From Cadophora sp. MPI-SDFR-AT-0126 (lineage: Eukaryota > Ascomycota > Leotiomycetes > Helotiales > Ploettnerulaceae): a DNA stretch of 64,000 nucleotides. Numbering within the stretch: position 1 is the first letter of the stretch; each line of letters starts with the position of its first letter. The DNA lies in the NCBI GenBank assembly GCA_020747065.1, contig JAGMVK010000020.1:248001-312000 (forward strand). The letters are read 5' to 3'. Shown here in pieces: positions 36,619 to 47,654 of this stretch. The translations under genes and the position numbers were made by a program. The notes below the pieces were generated by a model. That model worked only from the letters and a program-made list of their open reading frames with translations. It did not search any database and had not been told where the DNA came from.

Positions 36619-38249
36619 ATGGTGGATACCAATCAGCCGGAGGCAATTGCCATCATTTCTGTGTTCTCCGCGATCAGCACTTTCTTTATCGCGTTGAGGG
36701 TATGGTCTAGAGTCATTGCTTGGAAAGAGGATAGAACTTGGGATTCACTGATTGTATGGAGTAAGTCGATTTCACCTCGGTGTTACGTTTGTTCTCAGCT
36801 CCACGTTCTTGACCTGCAACTTGGGTTCAATTTCTGAAGCCAAGGGGTGACCATTGCTTGAGCTGGCTATCAATTCTTCAAATGCTTTAAGATCAAAGTT
36901 CAATCGGTTTCGTTGTAGCTCTGAGACATTCTGGAGATCCAACCATCGTTCCATCCTTCCTCATCGATTGTGCATACAGAATATCGGTTACAACTTTCCT
37001 CTATGACATCCAATCACTAGAAACTGACTGCTCTTAGGCGATGTTCTTCTCATGATTGCATACGTAAGAAATAGGAAGCCAATGCTGTGTCACACCTCAT
37101 TACTGACAACCATTTTAGTTGCTAGCGGCAGCAGAAGTCTATGTTGTCATCACTTGCAAGTAAACTCTCAATTCGTCTTTCATTCCATCTCTAACTTATT
37201 GATAGACACTTTCATCACCTGGCAAGGGTATCACAAAGCGGATATTCCAAAACTCAGCGTCGACCAAATAATCCGCGGCCAGAAATATAACCTCGTAAAC
37301 CAGCTTCTCTACAACCCGATCCTATCCTTAGTCAAAGCCTCGGTCATGTTCTTCCTCATCCGAATCGGCAACACCAAAACATTCGTCAAGTATGCTCTGT
37401 ACTTTGCCCAAGCCCTAAATCTCGCCCTCGCCATAGCCATCTTCTTCGCAGACGCTTTCCAATGCACCCCAGTGCGATACATGTACGAGAAAATCAAGAT
37501 GGATGCCGAGGCTCGGAAAGCTGCTGGAGCCGATGCTAAGGGACAGGTTGATGGCGTTACGATATATGGTGGGACTTGCGTCGATCAGATACAGTTCTTC
37601 CTTATTTCTGCGGGGCTCGCGGTTTTGACCGATGTCATTACGCTCATTATCCCGACAGTAATTGTGTGGGATCTGCAAATGCCATTGAGAAAGAAGATTA
37701 TCGCAAGCGGTATGTTGAGTGTGGGGTTCCTGTAAGTTGACGTCTTAATTCTTCCCTTCATAGAACTCGGCGTCAATTCTGATCCAATTCCTCAGTGTTA
37801 CCGGAACATCAGTTGCTCGTCTTGTTATCTACCATTGGCGATTTAATCCGAACAACAAGGACGCGAGCTACCAAATCGGCTACACCATATCCTCAGCAGA
37901 AGCCAATCTAGCCATCGCCTGCGGAGCGATACCTTCTTTGGGCCCCTTGATGAGACGAATTGCTCCAACAATTTTCAACTCTACGAACGTGTCGCGGTCA
38001 CGACCAACCCCGTCTGGGTATCTGCAACAGTCGAAGAGCGGAGTGAGAGAACAGTATGAGATGAGATCGTTCAACGCGAATACGACGAATTGGCCTTCTT
38101 CGAAGCATAAGACGGAGGCGTGGTCGAGCGACGAGAATATTCTAGCGTCCTCCTCGAACGACGGTATTACGAAACATGTCCATGTAGACGTGGCATTTAG
38201 CGAGGCAGCTTCGGTAGAAGAAAGGACAGAAAAGAAACAGGACATCTGA
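36619..38249 (+). CDS. Fungal rhodopsin-domain integral membrane protein
   Basis: Five exons (36619-36760, 37038-37063, 37119-37155, 37206-37731, 37796-38249) encode 394 aa. An ATG nine bases upstream (36610) is also in frame. The layout is that of the PTH11-related, seven-helix fungal rhodopsin-domain proteins. Helix 1 lies near [19 protein letters not shown], with a conserved [15 protein letters not shown] loop, [20 protein letters not shown], an [10 protein letters not shown] helix end and a [19 protein letters not shown] block. A Ser/Thr-rich cytosolic tail of about 100 residues follows. The third intron (37156-37205) only works as GC-AG; a GT donor breaks the frame. The first intron is long (277 bp). 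Such proteins are thought to be receptors or sensors; no ligand is known. Confidence 0.85.
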
Positions 38250-38611
38250 ACTTCTGAAAGGAACACCGGTTTGTACAAACCTAGTGAGGTGGAAGTGCTA
38301 CATATTCAGTGGGAACGGGACTCAACCTGTGTCAAGTAGAGCACACAAGATGCTTGGTTTCTCGTGTGCTAAACTTTCATTCAATGGGTACCATCATGTG
38401 CAGTACAGTATAGTAAAGACGACAAGCGCCCGCACTTGCATCCTAGTCATCCGTGAACTCAATAGTCTTCAAAATAAAGGGCCTAGACTTCGTTGCAGTC
38501 CTCCCCTCGGTCTTGCGTGACATGACGACCTTCCCCAGCTTAGTCAAAGCCGGCCTACTATCCCCCTCTACCTTTGGCATCGGTCATCTGCCGTGGAGCG
38601 ATATCTTTTCC
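38250..38611. other. Convergent 3' intergenic region
   Basis: Lies between the rhodopsin-domain gene and the LysM gene. Nothing recognised apart from presumed 3' untranslated sequence. Confidence 0.6.
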
Positions 38612-39257
38612 TCACTTACCCACCGGCACGCAAATTTCTTTCCCAGCTTTCAAAAGATCACAATTCAATCCCTCATTACTCTTCACCAAATCCGCCACTT
38701 CCATACCACGGTCATGTGCAATCTGCCAGCACGAGTCCCCACTTTTCACAACATAGCTCATAAAGCCCTCCTGACAGCTCAACGGCGCTGGAAACATACC
38801 CGATCCGAACCCAAGGTACTTGAAGAGCGTGAACAGGACGACCATTACAAGTAGGAAGAATGGGAGCATGTAGCGCCAAGCAGCTTTATCGGCCCTGCGC
38901 ATTTCTTGCTCCTAGGATTTCATGAGTCTCCAGTCTAAAGGTGCTTTATCAGTTACTTACGGCTGTTACTGTCATTGGCTGGTAGCCACTACCGCCTAGT
39001 GCTCTTGTCAATAGTGGTTTTGTCGTAGTTCGAAGATAGAGACTTACTTGGCCGCAGAACTCCATATCGCGCGCCGGGCTCGCCTTCCCAGAAACTTCCT
39101 TCTTGATCGCGGTAGGTATACGTCTGGCTATCAGCGTCGTAGCCAACTCGTTGCATGCCCTCCGGAAGGTGTTCCTCGTCCTAGCTGGGTTAGAGTGGAG
39201 AGAGGTACGCTGTGGGGCAGCTGTTCTTACTGAATCTAATTGTGAATAACGGGGCAT
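38612..39257 (-). CDS. Small LysM-domain membrane protein
   Basis: Four exons (39257-39231, 39180-39048, 38995-38961, 38911-38612) encode 164 aa in phase. The N-terminus carries DEEHLPEGMQRVGYDADS then TYTYRDQEGSFWEG, a conserved cytosolic block of a widespread fungal family. One transmembrane segment follows (YMLPFFLLVMVVLFTLF). The last 50 residues are a LysM fold: SYVVKSGDSCWQIAHDRG, then LKSNEGLNCDLLKAGKEICVP-like sequence. LysM binds N-acetylglucosamine chains such as chitin. It lacks a signal peptide and has a single LysM after an internal anchor, so it is more likely a conserved membrane protein than a secreted effector. The stop precedes a 3.6 kb stretch free of other plus-strand genes. 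Confidence 0.88.
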
Positions 39258-40080
39258 TCTGAAAGTTTAGATGAGACGATGTTTGCAGTGTTCGATGGTA
39301 AGTTGACTTGTTGATGAGAAGTGTCTACTCGAGAGATTTCTGGTGCTGTCGATGATGAAATCAGACGTGACGGTGATGATGTTGTAAATGAGGCTGAGCG
39401 ATTGATGTTGCCTGTTGTGAAACACGTCAGCAATGGCGGCCCAGGGCGACCAACAGCACAATCACGATACTTTAACTTCAAATCAACCCCTTGAAATTCA
39501 CAGCTTTGCAATCCCAACCAGAGCTGTCTCTTAAATTTCCTATAAAACACAGCTTTAGATTTCTTGCCTTCCGATGTCTGTGAAGAAAATAAATGTCCCG
39601 CCCAAAGTCCAACTCTTGGAATTCCGCGTGCTTCCATCGATTAGCGAGGTTTCTATAAATAGCCCTCCTTCTCAGTCTGTCATGAACTTTTCAAATTTCT
39701 CACCTTACGTAGCAATTGCAGTGAAAATGATACAATTTGGAAACACGCAAACGTTCATAGAGACACTTTGTCAGGGGAATTCTCTGAGTCACAGTGTTTC
39801 GGCAGATTAATCCACCAAGGGAGGGATCCACCTCGCTTCGCTGTCAACAAACCCAAGGATACGGAATCGACTTTGAGATAAACGAGTGTGAATACTGGAC
39901 ATTGTAGATAACAAGAATGACTGCAGAAGCCAAAAATGCATGTATGGTTCGAGCGTGCAGTTAAGGACGAATTCATCTCAGAAGAAACCATTATCCCACC
40001 ACCATCCACTTCCCTCAAGTGACCAAAGGAAAACAGCAAGTCGTAGATATGAAAGAGAACAAGACCGCAAATTGCACCTC
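39258..40080. other. Intergenic, 0.8 kb
   Basis: Holds the LysM gene promoter on the left and the zinc-finger 3' end on the right. No coding pattern seen. Confidence 0.6.
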
Positions 40081-40977
40081 TTAAACACCACCAGATTCAA
40101 TCATCTCCTCCTCTAAAGCTCCATGTCTATTCCTCAAATGCCTCTTCCAATTCTCCTTCCTCGGGAATCCCTTCCCCACCTTCCCGTCAGAGCGCGCATA
40201 TTTGCAACCCTTAACGTGACAGAAGTAAAGTTTCGTAGCCTCATGAACGTCGTTATGATGTCTCTTGACATCTTTCGGTGTCTCGAAGCCCCTGCCGCAG
40301 ATCTTACATTGGTGGGGATGGGTGTGGGATTTTTTGTGGCGGCTGGTATTTGTGGTTAGCAGGATGATATTAGATGAGACGTGGGTAAGTGGGTTGAAGA
40401 GTGCGTACTTATAGTGGCAGGGGAGGGTGAATGTTCTTTCGCAGTTGGAGAATTCGCACGTCATCAACGCGGAACTTTCTAGTACGGATGACACTGGATC
40501 TGGAGTAATTACAGCTTCGGACGTTGGGGATGAAATGTCGATAAACTGTGGAGTAGGTAGGTGTCGGAGATGCAAATTTTCTGCTACCTGGCTCGAGGTT
40601 GGGCGAGATGATGGCGGGCTTGGGGTTTTGAGGATATAATTTGAGACCGGCACTTCCAAATAATTTGGAAATGGAGAGTTCAGGGTAGATGAGGATGTCT
40701 CTTGATCCGCTGTAGACAGGATTTCAGGTTGTGGACATGAGTCTAAAGATGTGTTGGAGCGTGACAGAACGATGTCCTTGGCCGAATCCGGAATAGAAGC
40801 CTGATATAGCGCTGGAGGTGAGAGTTCTAAGTCCCGAAGATTCACAAACTCGAACGGCGATTCTCGAAAGGATTTCTGATGATATCGAAAGGTGTGGCTG
40901 AGGATTTTCGGCGTTCGTGCAGACGCTCTGCCGGTTACGCGGCAGACGCCTGCGTCTTTGGGATCGGACTGGCAATC
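40081..40977 (-). CDS. C2H2 zinc-finger protein, start unresolved
   Basis: An open frame runs from just inside 40977 to a stop at 40081, with one intron (40408-40343, branch GCTAACC). Splicing it joins CEFSNCERTFTLPCHY to NRHKKSH, making a proper C2H2 finger. Two more follow: CKICGRGFETPKDVKRHHNDVH and a longer-spaced CHVKGCKY...RHLRNRH. The first 140 residues are Ser/Pro-rich, as in many regulators. There is no ATG in frame before the fingers except one directly upstream of finger 1, so an upstream exon is needed. The natural candidate is the overlapping two-TM frame (40724-41467), spliced with an intron ending at the CAG before AAATCCTTTCG. Role inferred: DNA-binding regulator. Confidence 0.6.
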   Translation of the reverse strand, partial: DCQSDPKDAGVCRVTGRASARTPKILSHTFRYHQKSFRESPFEFVNLRDLELSPPALYQASIPDSAKDIVLSRSNTSLDSCPQPEILSTADQETSSSTLNSPFPNYLEVPVSNYILKTPSPPSSRPTSSQVAENLHLRHLPTPQFIDISSPTSEAVITPDPVSSVLESSALMTCEFSNCERTFTLPCHYKYALFNPLTHVSSNIILLTTNTSRHKKSHTHPHQCKICGRGFETPKDVKRHHNDVHEATKLYFCHVKGCKYARSDGKVGKGFPRKENWKRHLRNRHGALEEEMIESGGV

Positions 40978-41467
40978 CTAGACAGAGTACCCAGACCAGT
41001 ACCAGTAAGACGTTGATGAAATCCAAGTTGTACCAAAAACACCAGAATCTGTTGGGGATGTCGCAAGGAGACTTGAAGAGCAATTGGCTTTCGAGACGAT
41101 GTTGGTCAAAGTCTGTCAGATGCTGCCACCAGTGCCGAGCTCTTTCAGCTAAGACTTGCTTCTTGCACTCGTTTATGGGGCAACTTGAGGGTAGTTTTGA
41201 GGAGAGTCGTAGAGTGCACGAGACTGTTGGCGATGGGGTTGGCCAAGTTCCGATATGAATAGTCGCGTCATTCAATGGCGACAAGTATGTAATGTTAGCC
41301 GGATTAAGCTGTTCACAAGCCGTAATGGATGTCTCGAAGTGCCTCTTAGGTGGAATTTGTTCAGTCAATTCGAGGGGGCCGCCAAAGTAGAGTACTAGGG
41401 CTAATAAGACGAAAATTGGGATGATCAAGACCTTGAGAAGTAACAATCTGAAGGATGAACGGGCCAT
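40724..41467 (-). CDS. Two-TM open frame, possibly the 5' part of the zinc-finger gene
   Basis: The ATG at 41467 opens MARSSFRLLLLKVLIIPIFV, a signal-anchor. A 130-residue segment with six Cys follows, then a second hydrophobic segment (FINVLLVLVWVLCLGLPV) and an Arg-rich stretch (SQRRRRLPRNR). After that the frame overlaps the zinc-finger frame and loses character, so its last 60 residues are probably not real. I do not recognise the family. Either it is a separate membrane protein whose true 3' exon I missed, or it is spliced into the zinc-finger exon. Confidence 0.45.
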   Translation of the reverse strand: MARSSFRLLLLKVLIIPIFVLLALVLYFGGPLELTEQIPPKRHFETSITACEQLNPANITYLSPLNDATIHIGTWPTPSPTVSCTLRLSSKLPSSCPINECKKQVLAERARHWWQHLTDFDQHRLESQLLFKSPCDIPNRFWCFWYNLDFINVLLVLVWVLCLGLPVRSQRRRRLPRNRQSVCTNAENPQPHLSISSEILSRIAVRVCESSGLRTLTSSAISGFYSGFGQGHRSVTLQHIFRLMSTT

Positions 41468-42104
41468 GGCCTCAAATCGTGAGCCCAGGCGCCATGCTGG
41501 TGACCCGAAGAGATATCGAGGAACAAACGAGACACGAGAAACTTCGAAGATCAAGTACTCCTGCACATTCTGAGGCCCACAAGGCTCTCCAACCAAGATT
41601 TTTCATGGTGTGGTGGCCTCAAAATTCCAGCCAATGGGTTCGACACGTCTAAAAACGCCACGAATGTCGCGGGGGACTCACCGAGATCAGAAACTGGATG
41701 TCTGGGTGGCCTCAAATTTACCGATACATCTCATTGGATCTGACACGCCAGTTGGACTATGGACTGGCGGAGTGCTCTTTCAACCTCTTCTGGGTAAGTA
41801 ACGTGCTTCGTCTGAGGGTTGTGGAGAATGAAGACGGTACGATCCGTCCCTCAAACCGAGAGCATGTGCAAGCTTGGCCAAGTCCAAGGCCGGGATGGTA
41901 TACGAAGGTCAAAATCGGATCATAAGAACGCCACAAGTAGAGGGTAGAGAACATATCAAAATATATAACAACTTCATTGTGGGTAACATTTTCATGCCAA
42001 AACTTAAGTAACTCCATACACCAACACCAACACTATTTACCTGGTATCCAATTTCCTTTCGAGTTCCGTCCCAATGTCGTTTCTTCGTTCCATTCATTTC
42101 AAGT
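41468..42104. other. Intergenic, 0.6 kb, with a short imperfect repeat
   Basis: Two related segments start with GTGGCCTCAAA (about 41603 and 41704) and continue with similar AATGGGTTCGACACG / CATTGGATCTGACACG sequence, spaced 100 bp. They may be a small imperfect direct repeat. No gene is seen. Confidence 0.5.
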
Positions 42105-43474
42105 TCAGCCCCGACCAACAGTGTCCTTGATCAGATGATAACACTCTTCAGGCGTCTCAAAGACATTCCAGACATCTTTCGGCACATCCTTGAATGCTTT
42201 CTCGAATCTCTTAGGCTCGTTCTTTTCTTCTATCCCGATGGCTGCGATGTCCGTGACCTTTCTGATGAGGATCAGTTTTACCCAGCCTTTATGCTTGCGG
42301 TAGCTATCCACCTGTCAGCATGTACTTGCGGATTGGTCTGGTGAATGGAAAACTTACATCTCTCCATAGGTCTCAGGATCAGCCTGAGTCGAGTCGCCAA
42401 TGAGAATCATTTTGCGCTTTGGTAGCCAGGAGTTGATCTTCGTGATGCGTGCGACTTTGTACTCTTGCGTGCCGAGGGTCAGATTGGAAAGGAGGCCGGC
42501 TAAGTTCATCCATGACGAATCTCTAAGGATAATGGTACCCTGTGGAAAGAATTTTTGACGGAAGTCGCGAAGGAAACTGTAGAGATTGTATGGCGATGCT
42601 GAGAGGTAGAAGAAGGGTGATGCTGGGGAGATGATGCGCTGAATGAATTGGTAAAGCTCTGGCATGCCTTCGACGGGAGTAGCTTGGGAAACGAAGGTAG
42701 AGCGTAGGATGCCGATTGGGTCGCCAGTCTGAGTGATCTTAATGGTATCGTCAATATCTATGTCACGAATGTTAGACATGCTCATTGTGCAGAAAGTTTC
42801 TTGAACTTGCCGGAAATCACACCCCAGCCCTCAGGCTCAGCGTAAACGGTATTTGCTTGCAAAATACCATTCGCGCCTCTCGGGACTTGCGCGAAATACG
42901 ACACCACAGTTCCATCACCGTGTGCTGGTACAGCCTTGATATCACTGCTTATTCCATTCCTTCCACCGGGGCCCAAGTTGATTTGCTGTTGCTTTGCAAA
43001 GTCGATCGTGACCTTCCTTCCCGGCAGGATATTCTGCACAAAGGGCATAAGCCGCTCTCGAATTGTAGCCTCCGCAGCATCGCCATTGCCAAGGCCAACC
43101 TTCTCTGCAATGTCCGCAACGACCGTACTTATTTCAACACCTGTGTCCTTGTCAAAAACGGCCGCGACGAATTCTGCCTGCCATTTCCCGCTCGCATTTC
43201 TATATGCCGTATTGTCGAGGTGCCACACAGTGTCATTATCGGTTACTGGCTGTGGCATAGGATTCCAGGATCCGAGGAACGAAAGGACGCTCGAGCTCGA
43301 GGCAGATCGGTTGTCCGAGGCGGGGATGGCCTTGATGTTCGGTAGACTGTTTTCGATATCTCCAAACTTTCGTTCTCGTCGCGTCTTGTTCTCCATAAAG
43401 CTTCCTCCAACAGTTCTTCCTATGCCTTTAGCTGTATCGGCTGCAGCCTTTGCATCACGCATGAGGTGCGACAT
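42105..43474 (-). CDS. App1-like phosphatidate phosphatase
   Basis: Three exons (43474-42811, 42757-42358, 42303-42105) encode 420 aa. The catalytic HAD-like motif reads SDIDDTIKIT (DxDxT); its first Asp codon is split by the 53-bp intron 42810-42758, which is GC-AG with donor GCAAGT. Without that splice the protein would stop before the catalytic half. Further App1-domain blocks follow: PVEGMPELYQFI, FFYLSASPYNLYSFLRDF, LILIRKVTDI and an IGDSTQADPE block. The N-terminal 220 residues are the regulatory half (AVFDKDTGVEIS). The enzyme dephosphorylates phosphatidate to diacylglycerol; in yeast App1 acts at cortical actin patches. The length is shorter than yeast App1, which has a long C-terminal tail missing here. 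Confidence 0.92.
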
Positions 43475-45566
43475 CCTGCTGATTCGGAAAGTGTTGACTT
43501 AGTGTTGTGTCTGAGCTTCAGTCTTGTGTGATGTTCTGGGGATGAAGGACGAACTGAAGGAAGACGAACTGAAATGCATTCCTTGTCTTGGGAAGGCTGG
43601 GAAGAGCAATGATGATATACAAAATAAAAGCAAGGTCAGCCTTCTAAGCCCCTCACTTGGCCTTCTTGGCTTATGGGGTCAGAAGCCCTGCCGCAGTTTC
43701 TGCTTCGGTGAAGTTTGGTTTCAGCTGGTTGTCAGCCGTCCCTGTCTCCACAGACCGACCTCACCCTGCAGTGAGCTTGAGGCTGCACATCACCATCGCC
43801 AACTTCCATCCGCTCAATGTTCTGAATACTGGACGCCTGGCTTCTCGCTGCTCGACGTCATCAATATAACATCACCGGCTATTACACATCGTGGCGGCAA
43901 AGCTGCAGCACATGGTAGGATCACTAGATCGCTTGGACACATTTTTGCTCCCCAATAGCTGCTGCGCGCGCCGTCACTTGACGAGCCGAGTTGATGCACG
44001 CTGGCCTAGCCTGGAGGCCTAAACTTAGAACTGGGCGTCGATCATCCGCCTATTGTTTGGAGAGGTAATGAAACATAAGATCAAGCGATCGCAGAGAGTG
44101 ATTTGTACATTGCCAGATGGAGGGCATGAGATGAGATAGAGTGAAGTGCAGACGGAGGGACGGAGAGCGCGAGATGTGGAGAGAAAAGGGATGAAGGATA
44201 TGTACTCAGGCTTGGCGCATCAGTCAGCATCTTTAACTGGACGACCTCATTGCCCACATGAAGCATGCATCTTCAGCTCACAAGAGCCACCACCACCAAA
44301 ACCCAACAGATTGATTGAACCAGAAGGCGATAATGCGTAGTGTGCCACGGGAAACATAAGCGGAAAAGACGGTGAAGCGAACGTCAGATCTCACGTACTC
44401 TGTCTTCACACCAGACGGAAGAAAAAGACATTAGACTCGGCATGTCCGTCAACACTTCATCGGTCCGGCCCGATATCCTGCGATATTTGATACCGACTAC
44501 GAGCATGGTCAAAATTCGTTCCTGCGTTGATCCTTCATGTTGGTGATGGCTACTCTGGGGCTGATCACCCCGGATCACCAGACATCATCGAAACTCATCA
44601 ACACGTGCACAAAGACACCCTCGCTATTCCCTGAACCTACATTGTAGGTCTCAATGGAAGCACGAGGCTTGCGGTTTTCCCCAGAAACGGCGTTAGATTT
44701 TCCAGTGGCTCTCCTGGGTAGTTAGAGCAAGCCGAAGCTTGATTTGCCAACATGTCTTTCGCCATCTCCCATGATACGAAGACTTCGATACTGCATCGGT
44801 TGCACTCCACGTACAGATCTTCAAAGAATTTCGGATAAAATTTCTATTGGTGAACCAAAATCTTCATCATCGGCGGATTCATCAACACCGCCATGGATAT
44901 ACCCGCTTGACCTCGTTTGCCATCGTCCAATTCGCTGATCTCAAAGATATTCATCACTAGCGAATTATCCTCATCCAAAAGGAATAGTCTGAATGAGGCT
45001 GCAGACTTCTTGGCGTGGCTTCCAGCTGGCTGTCAAAACGAAATGCGATTTGGGAAATGGCTATGTCTATACATCTATTCATAGACATGTCAGCCCTACT
45101 TACCCCATAAATTTCCAAATTTTTGGCCCATGTAAGCATCCATGATCCAGAGCAGCCCCATACAACGATACGACACTTCTCTAAAGCGATCTCCCGAGAC
45201 TATCCCCAACTCAACCATCGCGTTGAAGCTATCTCACGCATGAATTCCCAATCAGGCAAAGACGCAGCCCTACGGAAACCCAAAAGAGGTAAATCGAGCG
45301 GTGCATTATGTGAAGCAAATCCAGGGAAATCCGAAGCTACAGCTCCCAGGCGCATGCCATTTCCAGATACTGACATGTACATTCGTTTGCGAAGGCCACC
45401 GACGTGGCGTACCTGGTTCTCTGTTGTCTTGCAGAACGTGCCGCGTTTCCAAGAATTCATGCTTCTTTTTGACAATCAGCCGGGTTTGGGAGTTTTGATC
45501 ATATCAGAGAGATTCCGGTCTAGTCGGGGTGTGGAGATCGTTTTGTGGGAGCTGGGCTAGGCCAGC
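43475..45566. other. Intergenic, 2.1 kb
   Basis: Several open frames exist (for example 43524-43958 and 45123-45560 on the plus strand), but none has an ATG with a family motif or consistent splicing. The region separates the divergent App1-like gene and the regulator pseudogene. Confidence 0.55.
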
Positions 45567-47654
45567 ATGGTCGGGAGACTTTATAAAGTTAGGTGTCGCG
45601 AATGCAGGAGGCGGAAGATCAAGGTAGGCAAAAAGCGGAGGCAGCTCGGTTATACATCTACTGATTGGAAATAGTGTCCAGCCGAGAAGCCAGGCTGTTC
45701 GAGATGCCTCAAGAATGGTTTCATGTGTCCTGGTTATGATGAAAAGGAGTTGGAGTTCGTGTAAGTACCCTGCGTTGCATCCGGTAGACACCCGGCGGAT
45801 ATCTGTCTTTTCTTTCAACCAAGATTTGTAACCTTTCGGCTCAAACTTATCATTTCTATCTTCTTCTTTTATGCCATTAATCACACCCAAGCTTATACAT
45901 CTACCATCTTTAGAAATACCACGGGTCGGGATCTTGTCACAAGACAAGGAGAAAACAAGGGGTCAAAGTCGACACAATTGTTACAGTCCAAGGAAGTGAC
46001 CGATCATGTCTCCCGGACTGTGGTGCAGAAAGTATCACCTTGGTGCAATAGAAGCGTAAGTTTCGGTCGCAGTATTCAGTCCCAGACCTAAACATCTTCA
46101 GCGTGGCCACCGACCTCGACCATCCCTTGACACAAAATCAATCCTGAATTCCCCCGCCCCGGCAGCCGCGAATCTCATGCAGCTATTCGCCGCCTGCGCC
46201 AATTTCGACTTCAAATTTTTCGTCGTCATTCCATCGGAGACAGATATAGTGGCGAACTGGTTTGTCGACCTTCCATCCTACGCCTTTGACGATCCTCTCT
46301 TGGAGCACGCTCTCCAAGCAGTCACCTTGATACATCTGGGAAAAGTCTCGAATGTTCAAAATACCTTGCGGAGTGGACGATAGTGCTATGGGAATGCCTT
46401 GAATGAGTTTCAAGTTGCTGCACGGAGGCAGCGGACGGATGCGAAGATGTTGGCTGTCTGTAATATCATGTGTTTGTATGAGGTATGGACTCCTGGAGCC
46501 AATGTATGGATTTCTTTGACACTTGGCAGCTGTACGATTCGGTCATTGCCCAAGCGGGTGGGTTCATGGAACATATCAAAGGAGCGCAGATCCTGGGAAT
46601 GGCAATCAATGCTTCGAACCTGACCAAACCTGAGGAAATATAATGCTACTACGTCTTCCGAACCCTAGCTGTAAGTATCCTTGTATGACGCGTAACCCAG
46701 GCTGACAAAGATACAGATATACAATGCATGCGACGCAAGAAAGAGTTGCCCTCTAGCCTATACAACACGTCCATTGTTACCAACAGACATCCATGACGTG
46801 GGCATTACAAACTTCTATGAGCACCCCGAGGACATCACCATATTCATCCCGGAAGTCGTCGAGCGATCAGATGACCTCATTCTTCTGCCATCGAGTGAAG
46901 CTACCAACCCTCAACTCGAACTTGTCCTCACGCAATACAAGCACTTCACAAACAAACTCTCATCATGGTATTCTGACCTCCACGATCTGTTCCCCGCACT
47001 ATTTGGGAACGAACGCGAAAACACCTACCGCCATCCGGACTTCGATTTCGGGCCATCGTATCAATTCTCATGCTTTTGGGTCGCACATGCACTGATGCAT
47101 TACTGGGGTGTGCGAATCTTGCTGTTCGATGCATTGGCACAAACTCTGCAGTGGAAATATAACTTGCCTTTCCAAACTCGCTGTGCATCCAGATTGGCTC
47201 AGCAATACCCCCCATCCAACAACGACCAAACACACCTCTCACAACACACACTTGATACCATCATCCTCACATCCCTCGCCTCCTCCTCTCCAGTACAAGC
47301 ATATACCCTCATCCGCGACGCGCAGTACGTCTTCGCGACCAATATCCGGAAATCGCTGCGTTACATCTGGTCGTCCGATTTCGGGACTGTTCAATTTTTC
47401 GCACAGCAAATGCGACGGTGCTTGCGAGCAGAGTGTTTGAGAACTTAGTAGGGTTCGAGTTGCATTCGGAGGACCGATGTTTCGAGAATTTTGGAGCTTT
47501 TGAAATAGAAAAAGAAGATGCTAGAAAGCAGTTGCGGTGGATGGAAGGTGTAAAGAGGCATTATGAGAAATGGCATTTAGCGATTCGGGAGTTGAGTGAT
47601 ATTGGGGCGAGAGATTGGAGGAGGATGTTGGAGGGAAATGTGGGTGGAAGGTAA
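45567..47654 (+). pseudogene. Zn2Cys6 transcription factor, inactivated
   Basis: Early exons are intact and in phase: 45567-45623, 45675-45760, 45914-46055, then from 46102. They encode a binuclear cluster, CRECRRRKIK joined to CPAEKPGCSRCLKNGFMCPGY. The middle region matches the usual fungal regulator domain (HALQAVTLIHLG, CYGNALNEFQVAARR, MEHIKGAQILG, FRTLAIYNACDARKS) but carries an in-frame TAG at 46381-46383 and TAA at 46641-46643, both explicable as CAG or CAA with C-to-T. A third lesion near 47410 shifts the frame before the C-terminal part (VFENLVGFELHSEDRCFENF to 47654). No plausible intron removes these. A truncated protein with only the DNA-binding domain could still be made. Confidence 0.82.

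Noticed and set aside
45123..45560. Plus-strand 145-codon frame as a gene
   Set aside because: It opens at TTG rather than ATG, has no family motif, and lies in the promoter region of the regulator pseudogene.
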